From contig NZ_JAGDYL010000005.1 of assembly GCF_017565705.1 (NCBI RefSeq), forward strand, positions 124,001 to 188,000: a stretch of DNA of 64,000 bases. Direction: 5' to 3'. Both the position numbers and the translations under genes were made by a program. Positions 16,654 through 24,835 of the stretch are shown here, piece after piece. Numbering within the stretch: position 1 is the stretch's first letter; every line of letters starts with the position of its first letter. Source of the DNA: Leucobacter ruminantium (GTDB lineage Bacteria > Actinomycetota > Actinomycetes > Actinomycetales > Microbacteriaceae). The notes below the pieces were generated by a model. That model searched no databases, was not told where the DNA came from, and saw nothing but the letters and a program-made list of their open reading frames with translations.

Positions 16654-18219
16654 ATGTCCAACGCCACACTCACCCAGGCCCCCGCCGTCGAACTCAGGGT
16701 CGTCGACGCGCGGGAGGTCGTCGTGGATGCCAACATCCGCGCGAACACCAAGATCGACCGGGGGTTCGTCGCCCTCATCAAGCGCTACGGCGTCATGGTG
16801 CCCCTCCTGGGGCACCTGACCGAGGACGGGCGCGTGAAGATCGAGGACGGGCAGCGCCGTATCCTCGGCGCCATCGAAGCCGAACGCTACGAGGTGCCCG
16901 TCTACATCGTGCCGGAGAACGACACCGAGGCACGCCGCATCGTGCGGCAGCTCATCGCCAACGACGCACGCGCCGAGCTGGACGAGGGGGAGCGCGTCGC
17001 CGCCTGGCAGCAGCTCGAACTCGAAGGCATGAGCGCCACGGCGATCGCCCGCGCCGTGGGGGAGAAGCCCAAGCGCATCAAGGCCGGCCTCTCCGTCGCC
17101 GCCAACAGCACCGCGACCGAAGCCGTCAAGGAATACCAGATGACCTTCGATCAGGCGCTCATCCTCGCGGAGTTCGAGGACGACGCCGAAGCGGTCGAGA
17201 AGCTCCGCCACACGGCAGCGCACAGCCCCGGCCAGTTCGAGCACGTCGCGCAGCGGCTGCGCGATCTGCGCGCGGAGCAAGCCCAGATCGACGCCGTGGT
17301 CGCGCAGTACACCTCCCAGGGGTTCATCCAGATCGACCATCCGAGCTACGACGACAAGGACACCCTGCGCGTCTCCGACCTCTCCCACGCGGACGGCAGC
17401 GACATCACCGAGGAGGACTTCCCGAAGCTCCCCGGATTCCGCTTCGCCGTCTCGAGCGGCTGGCAGGGCGTGCGCGTCGTCCACTACGTGACCGACTGGA
17501 AAGCCGACGGGCTCAAGCGCCGCCGCTCCGACGGGACCGCGGTCACCCCCTGGACGGAGGAAGAGAAGGCCGAGCGGAAGCGCCTGGTCGCCAACAACAA
17601 GGCATGGCGCAGCGCCGAGGTCGTCCGTCGCGAGTGGCTGACGAGCTTCCTCGTCCGCAAGACCACCCCGAAGCAGGCGCAGAAGTTCATCGCGACGAGC
17701 GTGATCGACGGGCGCGGGCTCCTCTCCCGCTCCATCACCGAGCATCACCGGCTCGCGACCTCGCTCCTGGGCCTCCCGGACTACCAGTGGGGAACGGAAC
17801 ACCCCATCCTCACCCACATCACGAAGCAGCCCGCCCGCATCCGGATGGTGATGCTCGCGATGACCATCGCCGCCCACGAGGAGGCCACCGGTACGCACAC
17901 GTGGCGCAACCCCGGCACGGAGATGCGCGACTACTTCACCGCCCTCAGCGAGTGGGGCTACCCCCTCTCCGACGTGGAGAACATCGTGATCGGCATCGAC
18001 CCCGCCACCGCCGAGAGCGATGCCGGAGACGACGCTGACGCCGCCGAGAGCGACAGAGAGGCCAGCGACACCGCCGAGGCCGACGCTGCTGAGCCGGAGC
18101 CGGAGCCGGAGCCGGATGCTGGCGATACGCAGGCCGATGCCGTGGTGGAAGTCGACCCGAGCGACGACGCCGCGGCGGAGCCGGTGACCGAGGTCGACCC
18201 AGCCCCGGCCGCCGCGTGA
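16654..18219 (+). CDS. ParB-like partition/regulatory protein, first gene of rightward block
   Basis: A 521-residue protein. Residues about 12-90 form a ParB N-terminal domain (VVVDANIRANTKIDRGF, GVMVPLLGHLTEDGRVKIED, GQRRILGAIEAERYEVPVY), followed by a KorB/ParB-like HTH region (GMSATAIARAVGEKPKRIKAG, about 130-150). The rest is helical. The last 75 residues are an acidic Glu/Asp/Ala/Pro repeat (AEPEPEPEPDAG). The start ATG 16654 has AAAGGA upstream. Such proteins are widespread in actinobacterial conjugative elements and are probably regulators or DNA organisers rather than true partition proteins, since no ParA is seen. Confidence 0.8.
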   Translation: MSNATLTQAPAVELRVVDAREVVVDANIRANTKIDRGFVALIKRYGVMVPLLGHLTEDGRVKIEDGQRRILGAIEAERYEVPVYIVPENDTEARRIVRQLIANDARAELDEGERVAAWQQLELEGMSATAIARAVGEKPKRIKAGLSVAANSTATEAVKEYQMTFDQALILAEFEDDAEAVEKLRHTAAHSPGQFEHVAQRLRDLRAEQAQIDAVVAQYTSQGFIQIDHPSYDDKDTLRVSDLSHADGSDITEEDFPKLPGFRFAVSSGWQGVRVVHYVTDWKADGLKRRRSDGTAVTPWTEEEKAERKRLVANNKAWRSAEVVRREWLTSFLVRKTTPKQAQKFIATSVIDGRGLLSRSITEHHRLATSLLGLPDYQWGTEHPILTHITKQPARIRMVMLAMTIAAHEEATGTHTWRNPGTEMRDYFTALSEWGYPLSDVENIVIGIDPATAESDAGDDADAAESDREASDTAEADAAEPEPEPEPDAGDTQADAVVEVDPSDDAAAEPVTEVDPAPAAA

Positions 18220-18233
18220 TCTGCCCCTGAGAG

Positions 18234-18261
18234 GTGGGGCCGGGCCTGCGCCCGGCCCCAC
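18234..18261 (+). terminator. Hairpin after parB-like gene
   Basis: Perfect 12-bp stem GTGGGGCCGGGC / GCCCGGCCCCAC with a 4-base loop, starting 14 bases after the ParB-like stop codon and 25 bases before the start of the broken dprA-like gene. A likely intrinsic terminator or attenuator that partly insulates the two genes. Confidence 0.65.
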
Positions 18262-18286
18262 CCGCCACCCTTGGGAAGGACTCATC

Positions 18287-19322
18287 ATGCCCACCGACCG
18301 AGGCGAGCGCGACGCTCGCATCGCCCTCGCCGGGGCCTGTCGCCCCGGCGACCCCGTCACCGGACGGCTCATCGACGCGTACGGCACCGTCGAGACCGTC
18401 GCCATCGCCCGCTCCGGGAAACGCCCGGCGCTCCTCACCGACGCCGGGTTCGAGACCTGGCTGGCGCAGGTCGCACCCGCCCTCGATCCTGGCGCATGCG
18501 AACACCGGGCGCGCCTCACCGAGGAGCAGGCGCTCACCACCCTCACCCCCGATGACGCCGCCTGGCCGCACACGGGGCTTGCCGCACACGGGGCTTGCCG
18601 CGCTCGGGGAGCGTGCGCCGCTTGCCCTCTGGACGCGCGGCCGCAACGAACTGATCGCTGAGGGGATCGTGTCGCGGCTGACGATCACGGGCACGCGTGC
18701 CCCGTCGCGGTACGGCAACGAGATCGCACGAGACTTCACCTACGCCCTCGTCGAGCAGGGCATCATCATCGTGTCGGGCGCGGCCTACGGGATCGACGGC
18801 ATCGCGCACCACGCGGCGCTGACCATCGACCGCGACACCATCGGGGTGCTCGCTAGCAGCATCGACCGCCCCTATCCGGCAAGCAACACGAGCCAGATCC
18901 GCCGCATCGGCGACGACGGCCTCCTGATCACCGAAACCCCGCCCGGCGCGCCGCCACCGACCGTCACGCGTGTCCAGCAGCGGGCGAGGCTCCTCGCCGC
19001 CCTCTCCGGGGCGACCCTCATCGTGGAGGCGGCAGAGCACTGCGAATCGCTCAGGGTCGCAGACCACGCGCTCGCCCTCGGTCGCCCGGTCGCGGCGATC
19101 CCCGGCCCGATCACCGCCGGCGTCTCCGGCGGCTGCCATCTCCTCATCGGCGACGGACGCGCCCGCCTGGTCTCCACACCCGAGGACGTCGCACAGCTGT
19201 GCGCAGGGGCGAACTCCCGCCCACCCGCCCCGCTTCCCCCGGTCCTGGACGAGCCGGCCGCGCTCACTCGGGAACGCTCCGGCGCCGGACGACTCACCCG
19301 CATCGAACGGATCGCATCATGA
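18287..19322 (+). pseudogene. dprA: DprA/Smf-like gene, frameshifted by a 16-bp tandem duplication
   Basis: It starts at ATG 18287 behind GGAAGGA and reads as a DprA-like protein up to residue about 97 (DDAAWPHTGLAA). It then shifts frame and stops at 18661. The rest, including SGAAYGIDGIAHHAAL and the DNA-processing Rossmann core, is in another frame to 19322. The break is an exact duplication of GCACACGGGGCTTGCC (18568-18583 and 18584-18599). Removing one unit restores WPHTGLAALGERAPLALW, which aligns with the intact paralogue at 19751. It is a recent pseudogene or a slippage-switchable gene. The N-terminus (ERDARIALAGACRPGDPVT) also matches the paralogue. Confidence 0.85.
18568..18599. repeat. 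16-bp perfect tandem duplication inside dprA-like gene
   Basis: GCACACGGGGCTTGCC occurs twice in tandem. Sixteen is not a multiple of three, so the second copy shifts the reading frame. A slip back to one copy would restore the gene. Confidence 0.95.
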
Positions 19323-19606
19323 ACGCCGACGAACTGGACGCCGCCGCCACCTCCTTCCTCGGCCCGTGGCACGACAATCCTGCGACCGCCATAACGACCG
19401 CTGTGGAACTGCTGCACTGCGCCGCGCACGAACTTCGCGCCACGGAACGGACCGAGGTCTCCATCGATCGGAGCGGAAAGCTCACCCTCATCTGCCGCGC
19501 AGACAGACGGCGACGGGAAGGAATCAGCCCCGGCATCACCCTCGCCTCCCTCCTGCGCACCGCCGACGAACTCTGCAACCACTCCGGGCACCACCGAACA
19601 GGCTGA
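19319..19606 (+). CDS. Small hypothetical protein between dprA paralogues
   Basis: A 95-residue soluble protein without a recognised domain; the N-terminal half is helical (ELDAAATSFLGPWHDNPATA) and the rest is basic. The ATG overlaps the stop of the broken dprA-like gene by four bases (ATGA), so its translation may depend on ribosomes finishing that gene. The upstream frameshift could therefore lower its expression. A strong hairpin follows at 19634. Confidence 0.6.
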   Translation: MNADELDAAATSFLGPWHDNPATAITTAVELLHCAAHELRATERTEVSIDRSGKLTLICRADRRRREGISPGITLASLLRTADELCNHSGHHRTG

Positions 19607-19633
19607 CCCGCAGCAAGCGTCGGCGAAGTGAGA

Positions 19634-19675
19634 GGCATCCGCCCCGAGACACCCGTACGCGTCGGGGCGGATGCC
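19634..19675 (+). terminator. Hairpin terminator
   Basis: Perfect 14-bp stem GGCATCCGCCCCGA / TCGGGGCGGATGCC with a 14-base loop, 28 bases after the preceding stop codon and about 75 bases before the intact dprA-like gene. Confidence 0.65.
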
Positions 19676-19750
19676 CGACCATGAGCGCCTCTCTTGCACC
19701 TGTCCGCACCGCGACCGTCTCACATCCGATCTGTCCAGCTGGGAGTGCTC

Positions 19751-20779
19751 ATGACCACCGATTTCTCCGACGACCGCCACGCCCGGATCGCCCTCGCCTC
19801 CGCCACGCGCGCCTGCGACCCGGTCACGCGTGCGATCCTGACCCGCTATACGCCTGCCGAAGCGATCGATGTCGCATTCCGCGGGCAGACCCCGCGCGGG
19901 GTGAGGCGAGCCGAGTACGAGGCGTGGCAGGCGGGCGTCGCCCCACGGCTGGACGCGACGCTCATCGACGCGGTCATCACGCAGACCGAGCGCGCCGGGT
20001 TCACCCCGCTCACGCCGCGAGACCCGGCCTGGCAGCTGACGGGGTTTTCCGACCTCGGCACCGCCCAGCCCATCGTCCTCTGGGAACGAGGCGCAGGCAG
20101 TCTCCTCATGACCCGGCGCACCGACCGGATCGCGATCACCGGGGCACGGGCCGCGACCGGCTACGGTGTGCACCAGGCCGCGGAGATCAGCGGCGAACTC
20201 GCCGAACAGGAGGCCGTGATCGTCTCCGGCGCGGCCTACGGCATCGACGCCGCAGCCCACCGGTCAGCCCTCGCCACCGGCGGTCACACGATCGCCGTCC
20301 TCGCCAGCGGAGTCGACCGCCCTTACCCACACCCGCACACCGAGCTGATCGAGCGCATCGCCGACCTGGGGCTGGTCGTCAGCGAACAAGCACCGGGTGC
20401 GGCTCCCACGAGGCAACGGTTCATGGACCGACATCGGCTCATCGCGGCGCTCTCATCGAGCGCCGTCATCGTCGAGGCCGGCCCCCGCTCCGGCTCGCTC
20501 CGCCTAGTCGACGAGGCACGCGCACTCGGCAGACCGGTCGGCGCGGTGCCCGGCCCGGTCACCTCCCTCGCGTCCACGGGCACGAACAACCTGATCCATA
20601 CGGGCAAAGCCCGGCTCGTGTCGAACGCCCGCGAAGTGGTCGAACTCACCGCCGCCCCCAGTAGCCAGGGGCAGACGCCGGGAGCGGCCAGGACGGGGCC
20701 TGAGGCCTCCCTTGACCCGACCCAGAGCACGTTCGCCGTCTCGGAGCCCGAGCAGCGAGGCCGCGGTCTGAGCGCCTAG
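19751..20779 (+). CDS. dprA: DprA/Smf-like DNA-processing protein, intact paralogue
   Basis: A 342-residue protein. After a helical N-terminal region (ARIALASATRACDPVT), residues about 110-290 form the DprA Rossmann-type core: ITGARAATGYG near 136, VIVSGAAYGIDAAAH near 160-175, VLASGVDRPYPHPH near 190, RLIAALSSSAVIVEAG near 225-245 and AVPGPVTS near 270. DprA binds incoming single-stranded DNA and loads RecA during natural transformation. Element-borne copies are expected to act on ssDNA entering a recipient, but this is inference. It starts at ATG 19751 behind GGGAG. It is homologous to the broken gene just upstream. Confidence 0.85.
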   Translation: MTTDFSDDRHARIALASATRACDPVTRAILTRYTPAEAIDVAFRGQTPRGVRRAEYEAWQAGVAPRLDATLIDAVITQTERAGFTPLTPRDPAWQLTGFSDLGTAQPIVLWERGAGSLLMTRRTDRIAITGARAATGYGVHQAAEISGELAEQEAVIVSGAAYGIDAAAHRSALATGGHTIAVLASGVDRPYPHPHTELIERIADLGLVVSEQAPGAAPTRQRFMDRHRLIAALSSSAVIVEAGPRSGSLRLVDEARALGRPVGAVPGPVTSLASTGTNNLIHTGKARLVSNAREVVELTAAPSSQGQTPGAARTGPEASLDPTQSTFAVSEPEQRGRGLSA

Positions 20780-20866
20780 GCTCCGGACCGGCTCGTCTCG
20801 GCAGGGCCACCACACGCGACCGAGGCGTACCCGGACGATTCGGGCGCAGGTGCGCGAAACAGGGGG

Positions 20867-21466
20867 CTATGAGATCGGCTTGCGCCAGATCAGGGCATAC
20901 CGCCACAGCAGCAGTTGCTTCCACTGCACGCCCGGCAGTACCCGCTCAGCCGTGCGCCGGACGGTCAGGTAGTCGTGCGGCGGAGGCCAGACCGTCGGGG
21001 CCGTGTGTTCCCAGAACCCGTATTTCCGAGCCAGCCACCGATGCTGCACCGCCCCGCCCAGATGCAGCATCACGTCTTTCGGGCGGCTCGTCCGGGCGAC
21101 CCCGGCGATGGCGAGCACACCGCCGGGAGCCGTCAGATCGGCCAACCGTGACAACGCCGCCTCCAAGTCGGGGAAGTGATGCAGGGTCGCCACCGAAGCC
21201 ACCACATCGAACTGCCGACCGAACCCTTAGGTCATCGCATCGCCGAGAACCCACGTCACTTCGTCGCTCTGCTGGCGGGCTTCATCGAGCACGGCGCTAT
21301 CCAGGTCGATACCCGTGACCTCTGGCATGGCCCGGCGCATATCCAGGGAGAGTAGACCGTTGCCGCATCCCACGTCGAGGCCGGAAGGGGCGCTTACGGA
21401 TACGGCATCGAGGATCAGCCGGTGGTAGTGAACGTTGTGGTTCCAGCGCCGGGATGATGCCTCCAT
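20867..21466 (-). pseudogene. Class I SAM-dependent methyltransferase interrupted by one in-frame stop
   Basis: Reading leftward from ATG 21466, the N-terminus (NVHYHRLILD) leads into a SAM-binding motif (GLDVGCGNGLLSLDM, residues about 28-42) and VTGIDLD. After WVLGDAMT there is a TAA at 21227-21229. The same frame then continues with GRQFDVVASVATLHHFPDLE and the rest of the fold to 20867. One base change therefore splits a roughly 200-residue methyltransferase of the small-molecule type. It lies opposite in direction to the surrounding genes, between the dprA gene and the small accessory genes. It could be a real mutation or a sequencing error. Confidence 0.75.
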
Positions 21467-21673
21467 CCCTCAACGCTACGATGCCAGGCTGATTACTTGA
21501 GAGCGCAACGCACCGGGCACAGGCAACGAAGCCTCGCTACGCCGGTGGCCAGAACCGCCCGCAGGAACACACCGATCGACTCGGAACTGCTCTTGCGCCT
21601 CCTACGGGTGCCGCTTTCCAGGTGCCGACTCGGTGGCAGGACCGCGCTCGCCGCAGCACCGGGTGGTCCTGTC

Positions 21674-21775
21674 GGCGGCACAGGCTACGGCGCTCCCGGC
21701 GGCTGCGGCCGGCGCCGCGCCCGTCCTCCGGCCGCCGCGTCGCGTCCTCCGCCACCGGTGCGCACCGTCGACGCC
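21674..21775 (+). repeat. 102-bp leader repeat, copy 1
   Basis: Identical over about 102 bases to 22848-22949. It starts GGCGGCACAGGCTACGGCGC and ends ACCGTCGACGCC. It lies 51 bases before the ATG of the gene at 21827. It is GC-rich with many short complementary stretches, so it may fold in RNA or ssDNA. Confidence 0.9.
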
Positions 21776-21826
21776 AGTTCTGCCGGCAGGCCCACCCCGG
21801 AGCCCCGGCAGAAAGGATCCCTGATC

Positions 21827-22330
21827 ATGAGCACCACGACGGAGACCACCAGCCTGAGCGCGCTGGGCGCCACCGAGGCCCCGGAAGAGACGATCCGCGG
21901 TCTCAGAGACCGCATCGACAATCTCCTCGAGGAGCGGGCGAGGCTCAATCAGAACATCTCCCGCCTCGAATGCGAGGAGGTGCCCCCGAACGACCGGCGC
22001 GTCCGACACATCTGGGTCGCCGCCGCGCGGGCCGCCGACGAGGAGAACTTCTGCGGCGAGTACGACCGCCTCGCCGAGGCGCTGGGCGTACCCACCCGAG
22101 ACGACCTCCGCGAGGCCGGGGAGCTCGACTGCACCTACACGGTCCGCACCCTCGTCACCATCGAGGTCAACCTCGAGGTCGAGACTCCGAGTGAGGACGC
22201 CGCGATCGACGCGATCGATCGGCTCTCCATCGCGGAGCTGCGGGAGAAACTCGGCAACGCCTGCGAAGAGGTCCATCAGGCAGAGATCGACGCCTGGGAC
22301 GCCCAGGAAGCGGAACTCGTCGAAGACTGA
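21827..22330 (+). CDS. Hypothetical acidic helical protein with leader repeat
   Basis: A 167-residue protein, acidic and largely helical. Residues about 20-50 look like a coiled coil (ETIRGLRDRIDNLLEERARLN). Near 105-125 is a beta-like segment (YTVRTLVTIEVNLEVET). No known domain. ATG 21827 with GAAAGGA upstream fixes the start; the longer frame runs through the leader repeat. It shares its leader with the gene at 23000 but not its protein sequence, which suggests a common control rather than gene duplication. Confidence 0.65.
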   Translation: MSTTTETTSLSALGATEAPEETIRGLRDRIDNLLEERARLNQNISRLECEEVPPNDRRVRHIWVAAARAADEENFCGEYDRLAEALGVPTRDDLREAGELDCTYTVRTLVTIEVNLEVETPSEDAAIDAIDRLSIAELREKLGNACEEVHQAEIDAWDAQEAELVED

Positions 22331-22565
22331 CCCGCTCGATACTGGGTGGCCGGCCAGGCGACACCGGGGCGGCCATCCCGGTGATCAGGTCGTATCGACG
22401 CGCACAAGACCGCTCCCAGTCCAGCACCTCCGAGAGGGATGCAGCAAGAGCGATAGCTCGACGGACTCCGTGAGACGGTCTTCGACGTGGTCCACGCCTC
22501 CCGGCGACACGCCCGGGAACCGCCAGTGCTCGAGTGCTCGGAGTCGGCCGCGCATACGCATTCAC

Positions 22566-22724
22566 ATGAACAGAAAAGACGAGTTCCCAGAAGAGTCGCA
22601 GTCGCGTCGCCGTCACCGTTGGAGCCGCTGCCTCATCGCCGTCTCAGCAGTGAGTCGCTGGACCCCACCAATCATTCGGTTGCTTCGGTTCCTCATCGAG
22701 CTCTTCCCACCACCGTTCCTCTGA
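22566..22724 (+). CDS. Possible 52-residue small protein
   Basis: ATG 22566 opens a frame of 52 codons that encodes a basic N-terminus (RRRHRWSRC) and a hydrophobic C-terminus (PIIRLLRFLIELFPPPF). This composition would suit a small membrane-associated peptide. There is no clear ribosome site and no neighbour spacing that supports it, so it may be chance. Confidence 0.25.
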   Translation: MNRKDEFPEESQSRRRHRWSRCLIAVSAVSRWTPPIIRLLRFLIELFPPPFL

Positions 22725-22847
22725 CCATGCCCACAGTGGGAACCCGGCCGCGTAACCGGAAGAGCGCGGAAGTCGCGCACACGCTCACGAGAATGCCAGC
22801 GCTCTACCCAGTCGGCGCCACCCTTCTGCGCTCAGGCAGGCCGTGCC

Positions 22848-22949
22848 GGCGGCACAGGCTACGGCGCTCCCGGCGGCTGCGGCCGGCGCCGCGCCCGTCC
22901 TCCGGCCGCCGCGTCGCGTCCTCCGCCACCGGTGCGCACCGTCGACGCC
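22848..22949 (+). repeat. 102-bp leader repeat, copy 2
   Basis: Perfect match to 21674-21775. It lies 50 bases before ATG 23000. The sequence after the repeat also ends in GGCAGAAAGGA before the start codon, as in copy 1. Confidence 0.9.
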
Positions 22950-22999
22950 CGTACTGCCGCAACGCCCACCCCGAGGCGACGGCAGAAAGGACCACGACC

Positions 23000-23482
23000 A
23001 TGAGCGCCTTCATCGTCTCCATCCACCACATCCGAGCCCTCGTCAACGCCGGCCTCAACGCCCGGTACGGCCAGCCCCTGAGCTGGCGCATACGCCCCCT
23101 CACCGCAGAAGAACGCGCCGGCTCATACGAACCCGGCGAGCCCTGGGGTCCCGACGCCATCGTCATCAGCGGACAGCTCAGACGAGAACTCACCCCGGAA
23201 TCGGCCGAACTGGTCGGCTCGATCCTCCTCGCCGAGAACCAACGATCCGTGAACTACCGCTACGACGAGAACGAACTCGAGTACGTCTACACCCACCGCC
23301 CCTCCCGTCCGCGAACTCCGGTCGAACTCCTCAAAGCCATCGACTGCTACGAGTACCAGGCGTGCGAGACCCCCGACTGGGAGGACAGCGAAGCCGCCGC
23401 ATTCTGCGAAGCCCTCCGCAGCCACCTCATCGGAGACCTCCCCGGCTACCACGACGCCCCCTGGAGCATCGACGAACAGTAA
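23000..23482 (+). CDS. Conserved hypothetical accessory protein of conjugative elements
   Basis: A 160-residue soluble protein. The order of short conserved-looking motifs (FIVSIHHIRALV near the start; LAENQRSVNYRY near 77; LLKAIDCYEYQACETPDWE near 113) resembles a plasmid-borne family that I know only as hypothetical. A role in early establishment or antidefence is possible from its neighbours, but nothing in the sequence proves it. It starts at ATG 23000 with GAAAGGA upstream and is followed by a strong terminator. Confidence 0.65.
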   Translation: MSAFIVSIHHIRALVNAGLNARYGQPLSWRIRPLTAEERAGSYEPGEPWGPDAIVISGQLRRELTPESAELVGSILLAENQRSVNYRYDENELEYVYTHRPSRPRTPVELLKAIDCYEYQACETPDWEDSEAAAFCEALRSHLIGDLPGYHDAPWSIDEQ

Positions 23483-23491
23483 CCACCCCAC

Positions 23492-23527
23492 GGGTCGCCG
23501 CCCTCGAGCCTCTGAGGGCGGCGACCC
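23492..23527 (+). terminator. Hairpin terminator
   Basis: Perfect 14-bp stem GGGTCGCCGCCCTC / GAGGGCGGCGACCC with an 8-base loop, ten bases after the stop codon at 23482. Confidence 0.75.
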
Positions 23528-23589
23528 TGTGCCCGTGCAGCCCATACCTGCTGTTCAGGCGCGTACTTCGAAACAACAGAACAGGCGCG

Positions 23590-23705
23590 AAGCCATTCGG
23601 CGGCAAATTGTGCAGGTCCGGGCACGGCCCGTCAAGGCACGCTCCGCTCTTCGGCCTTGACAACCCGCACCCGCACCCGCAGCGCGATAAGTGCCGAAAG
23701 GCACA
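23590..23705 (+). promoter_or_regulatory. Hairpin leader related to the 16.5-kb palindrome
   Basis: It contains an 8-bp inverted repeat GTCAAGGC (23631-23638) / GCCTTGAC (23654-23661) and then AAGTGCCGAAAGGCA, which is also found at 16573-16586. The stretch before the hairpin (TTGTGCAGGTCCGGGC) also resembles TTGTACGGACCCGGGC at about 16450. The two regions look like diverged copies of one control element, each placed before the first gene of a rightward gene set. Confidence 0.55.
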
Positions 23706-23727
23706 TTCCAAACCGAAAGGACACCCC

Positions 23728-24090
23728 ATGCACACCACCCCAGCGCTCGCCGCAGCGGGCGAGATCATCACTGTTTCCGGCTACCCGCTCGTGAAGCCGG
23801 TCACCATCGAGTACGCATACCCCGACACCGAGAATCACGGCACCGGCTGGCTGCTGTCCATCTCCCAGGCCGTCGCGATCCTCGACGCGTGGAAGCACGC
23901 GCCCCGCGGCGATAGCGACGTCGTCCGCGAATGGTGCTACAGCGCGGCGGGCCTGTTCGTCACTGCCCTGTACATCGACGGCGACGTCGTGCTCTCCCTC
24001 TGGGAGTCCGCGGCCGGCTCAGACGGCACCGACCGATACGCCACCGCGACCATGCCGTTCGACTTCGAGACGACGGAGGCGACACGATGA
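23728..24090 (+). CDS. Small hypothetical protein, first of a three-gene overlap string
   Basis: A 120-residue soluble protein with beta-rich character (ITVSGYPLVKPVTIEYAYPD near the start, ALYIDGDVVLSLWES near 87). No family recognised. ATG 23728 with GAAAGGA. It overlaps the next gene by four bases (ATGA) and shares a hairpin leader with the element's control region. Acidic, like many antidefence proteins, but this is only suggestive. Confidence 0.6.
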   Translation: MHTTPALAAAGEIITVSGYPLVKPVTIEYAYPDTENHGTGWLLSISQAVAILDAWKHAPRGDSDVVREWCYSAAGLFVTALYIDGDVVLSLWESAAGSDGTDRYATATMPFDFETTEATR

Positions 24091-24455
24091 GCACCCGGAC
24101 CACCTACAAGCCCGAACAGTTCACAGATTCAGGATGGGATAGCGGCACCCCAGCCCGAAAAACCCGATTCGTTAATGCCCTGATCCGCTTCATCGACCAA
24201 GGATGCCCCGCCGAGAAGTTCACCAAGCAACTGTACGACGGCCTCTACAACCACGGCTATTTCTCCGGGTTCATCGCCCACTACGACCGACGCGGGTTCT
24301 ATGCCGAACACTTCTCCACCCCAGACCGGCGACGCGAGTTTTTCGCGGAACTCATGCGCTCGTGCCGCCGAGACGCCCATAGCGGACGCGCCGACCTCTG
24401 GTGCGACGTGAAAACCATCCTCCTCGACCACTACTCGAACGGAGCCGAACGATGA
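24087..24455 (+). CDS. Small hypothetical protein, second of the string
   Basis: A 122-residue helical protein (FVNALIRFIDQG, FTKQLYDGLYNHGYFSGFIAHYDRRGFY). It is rich in Tyr, Phe and His, with no recognised domain. It starts inside the stop of the previous gene and its own stop overlaps the next start, so all three proteins are made from one transcript in similar amounts. Unknown function; probably part of the element's early or establishment genes. Confidence 0.6.
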   Translation: MSTRTTYKPEQFTDSGWDSGTPARKTRFVNALIRFIDQGCPAEKFTKQLYDGLYNHGYFSGFIAHYDRRGFYAEHFSTPDRRREFFAELMRSCRRDAHSGRADLWCDVKTILLDHYSNGAER

Positions 24456-24820
24456 GCATGTACACCGTCATCCACGTAGACCACATCCCCGCCACGGACC
24501 ACGAAGCCGAGCGCATCCGAGCCGCGTTCACGCGCCTCGCAGAACGCTTCGACTTCCCCGGTGACCTCGACATCGACGTCTGGCGCGATGCGAAAGGACG
24601 CTTCGGAGCGATCCGACTCGGCGCCTATGCCCACGCTTTCCAGATCGACGACCTCGATTCCGTCGCGCGCGTCATCTCCCGACTTATCCCTGAACACGAC
24701 GTGCACACCACCGAGGAAGGCCTGCACGACGAATACTGGGGTGAACGCGCCACCTATCGCGCCGGACGCAAGACCAGCCAGGGCGTCAAGGAATGGGTAG
24801 ATCTCCCCACGAGCGACTAG
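24452..24820 (+). CDS. Small hypothetical protein, third of the string
   Basis: A 122-residue protein that looks like a compact alpha/beta fold: MYTVIHVDHIPATDHEAERI, then RLAERFDFPGDLDIDVWRDA and FGAIRLGAYAHAFQIDDLDSV. No family recognised. The ATG overlaps the preceding stop. It is followed 15 bases later by the long perfect terminator stem at 24836, which ends the rightward block of the conjugative element. Confidence 0.6.
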   Translation: MSMYTVIHVDHIPATDHEAERIRAAFTRLAERFDFPGDLDIDVWRDAKGRFGAIRLGAYAHAFQIDDLDSVARVISRLIPEHDVHTTEEGLHDEYWGERATYRAGRKTSQGVKEWVDLPTSD

Positions 24821-24835
24821 CGCGCCGCGCGCCAC

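Larger units (their letters stand above)
22331..22999 (+). other. 669-bp spacer including second leader repeat
   Basis: No well-supported gene. A 52-codon frame at 22566-22724 (MNRKDEFPEESQSRRRHRW onward, ending in a hydrophobic tail) lacks a ribosome site and is listed separately at low confidence. The second copy of the 102-bp leader fills 22848-22949. The rest shows nothing I can name. Confidence 0.5.

Noticed and set aside
16132-18573. 813-codon leftward open frame
   Set aside because: It is antisense to the ParB-like gene and the control region, has no ribosome site, and its composition is what GC-rich third codon positions produce on the opposite strand.
21227-21229. Recoding of the methyltransferase stop codon
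   Set aside because: The codon is TAA, not TGA or TAG, and no structure that would support recoding is seen; a nonsense mutation is simpler.
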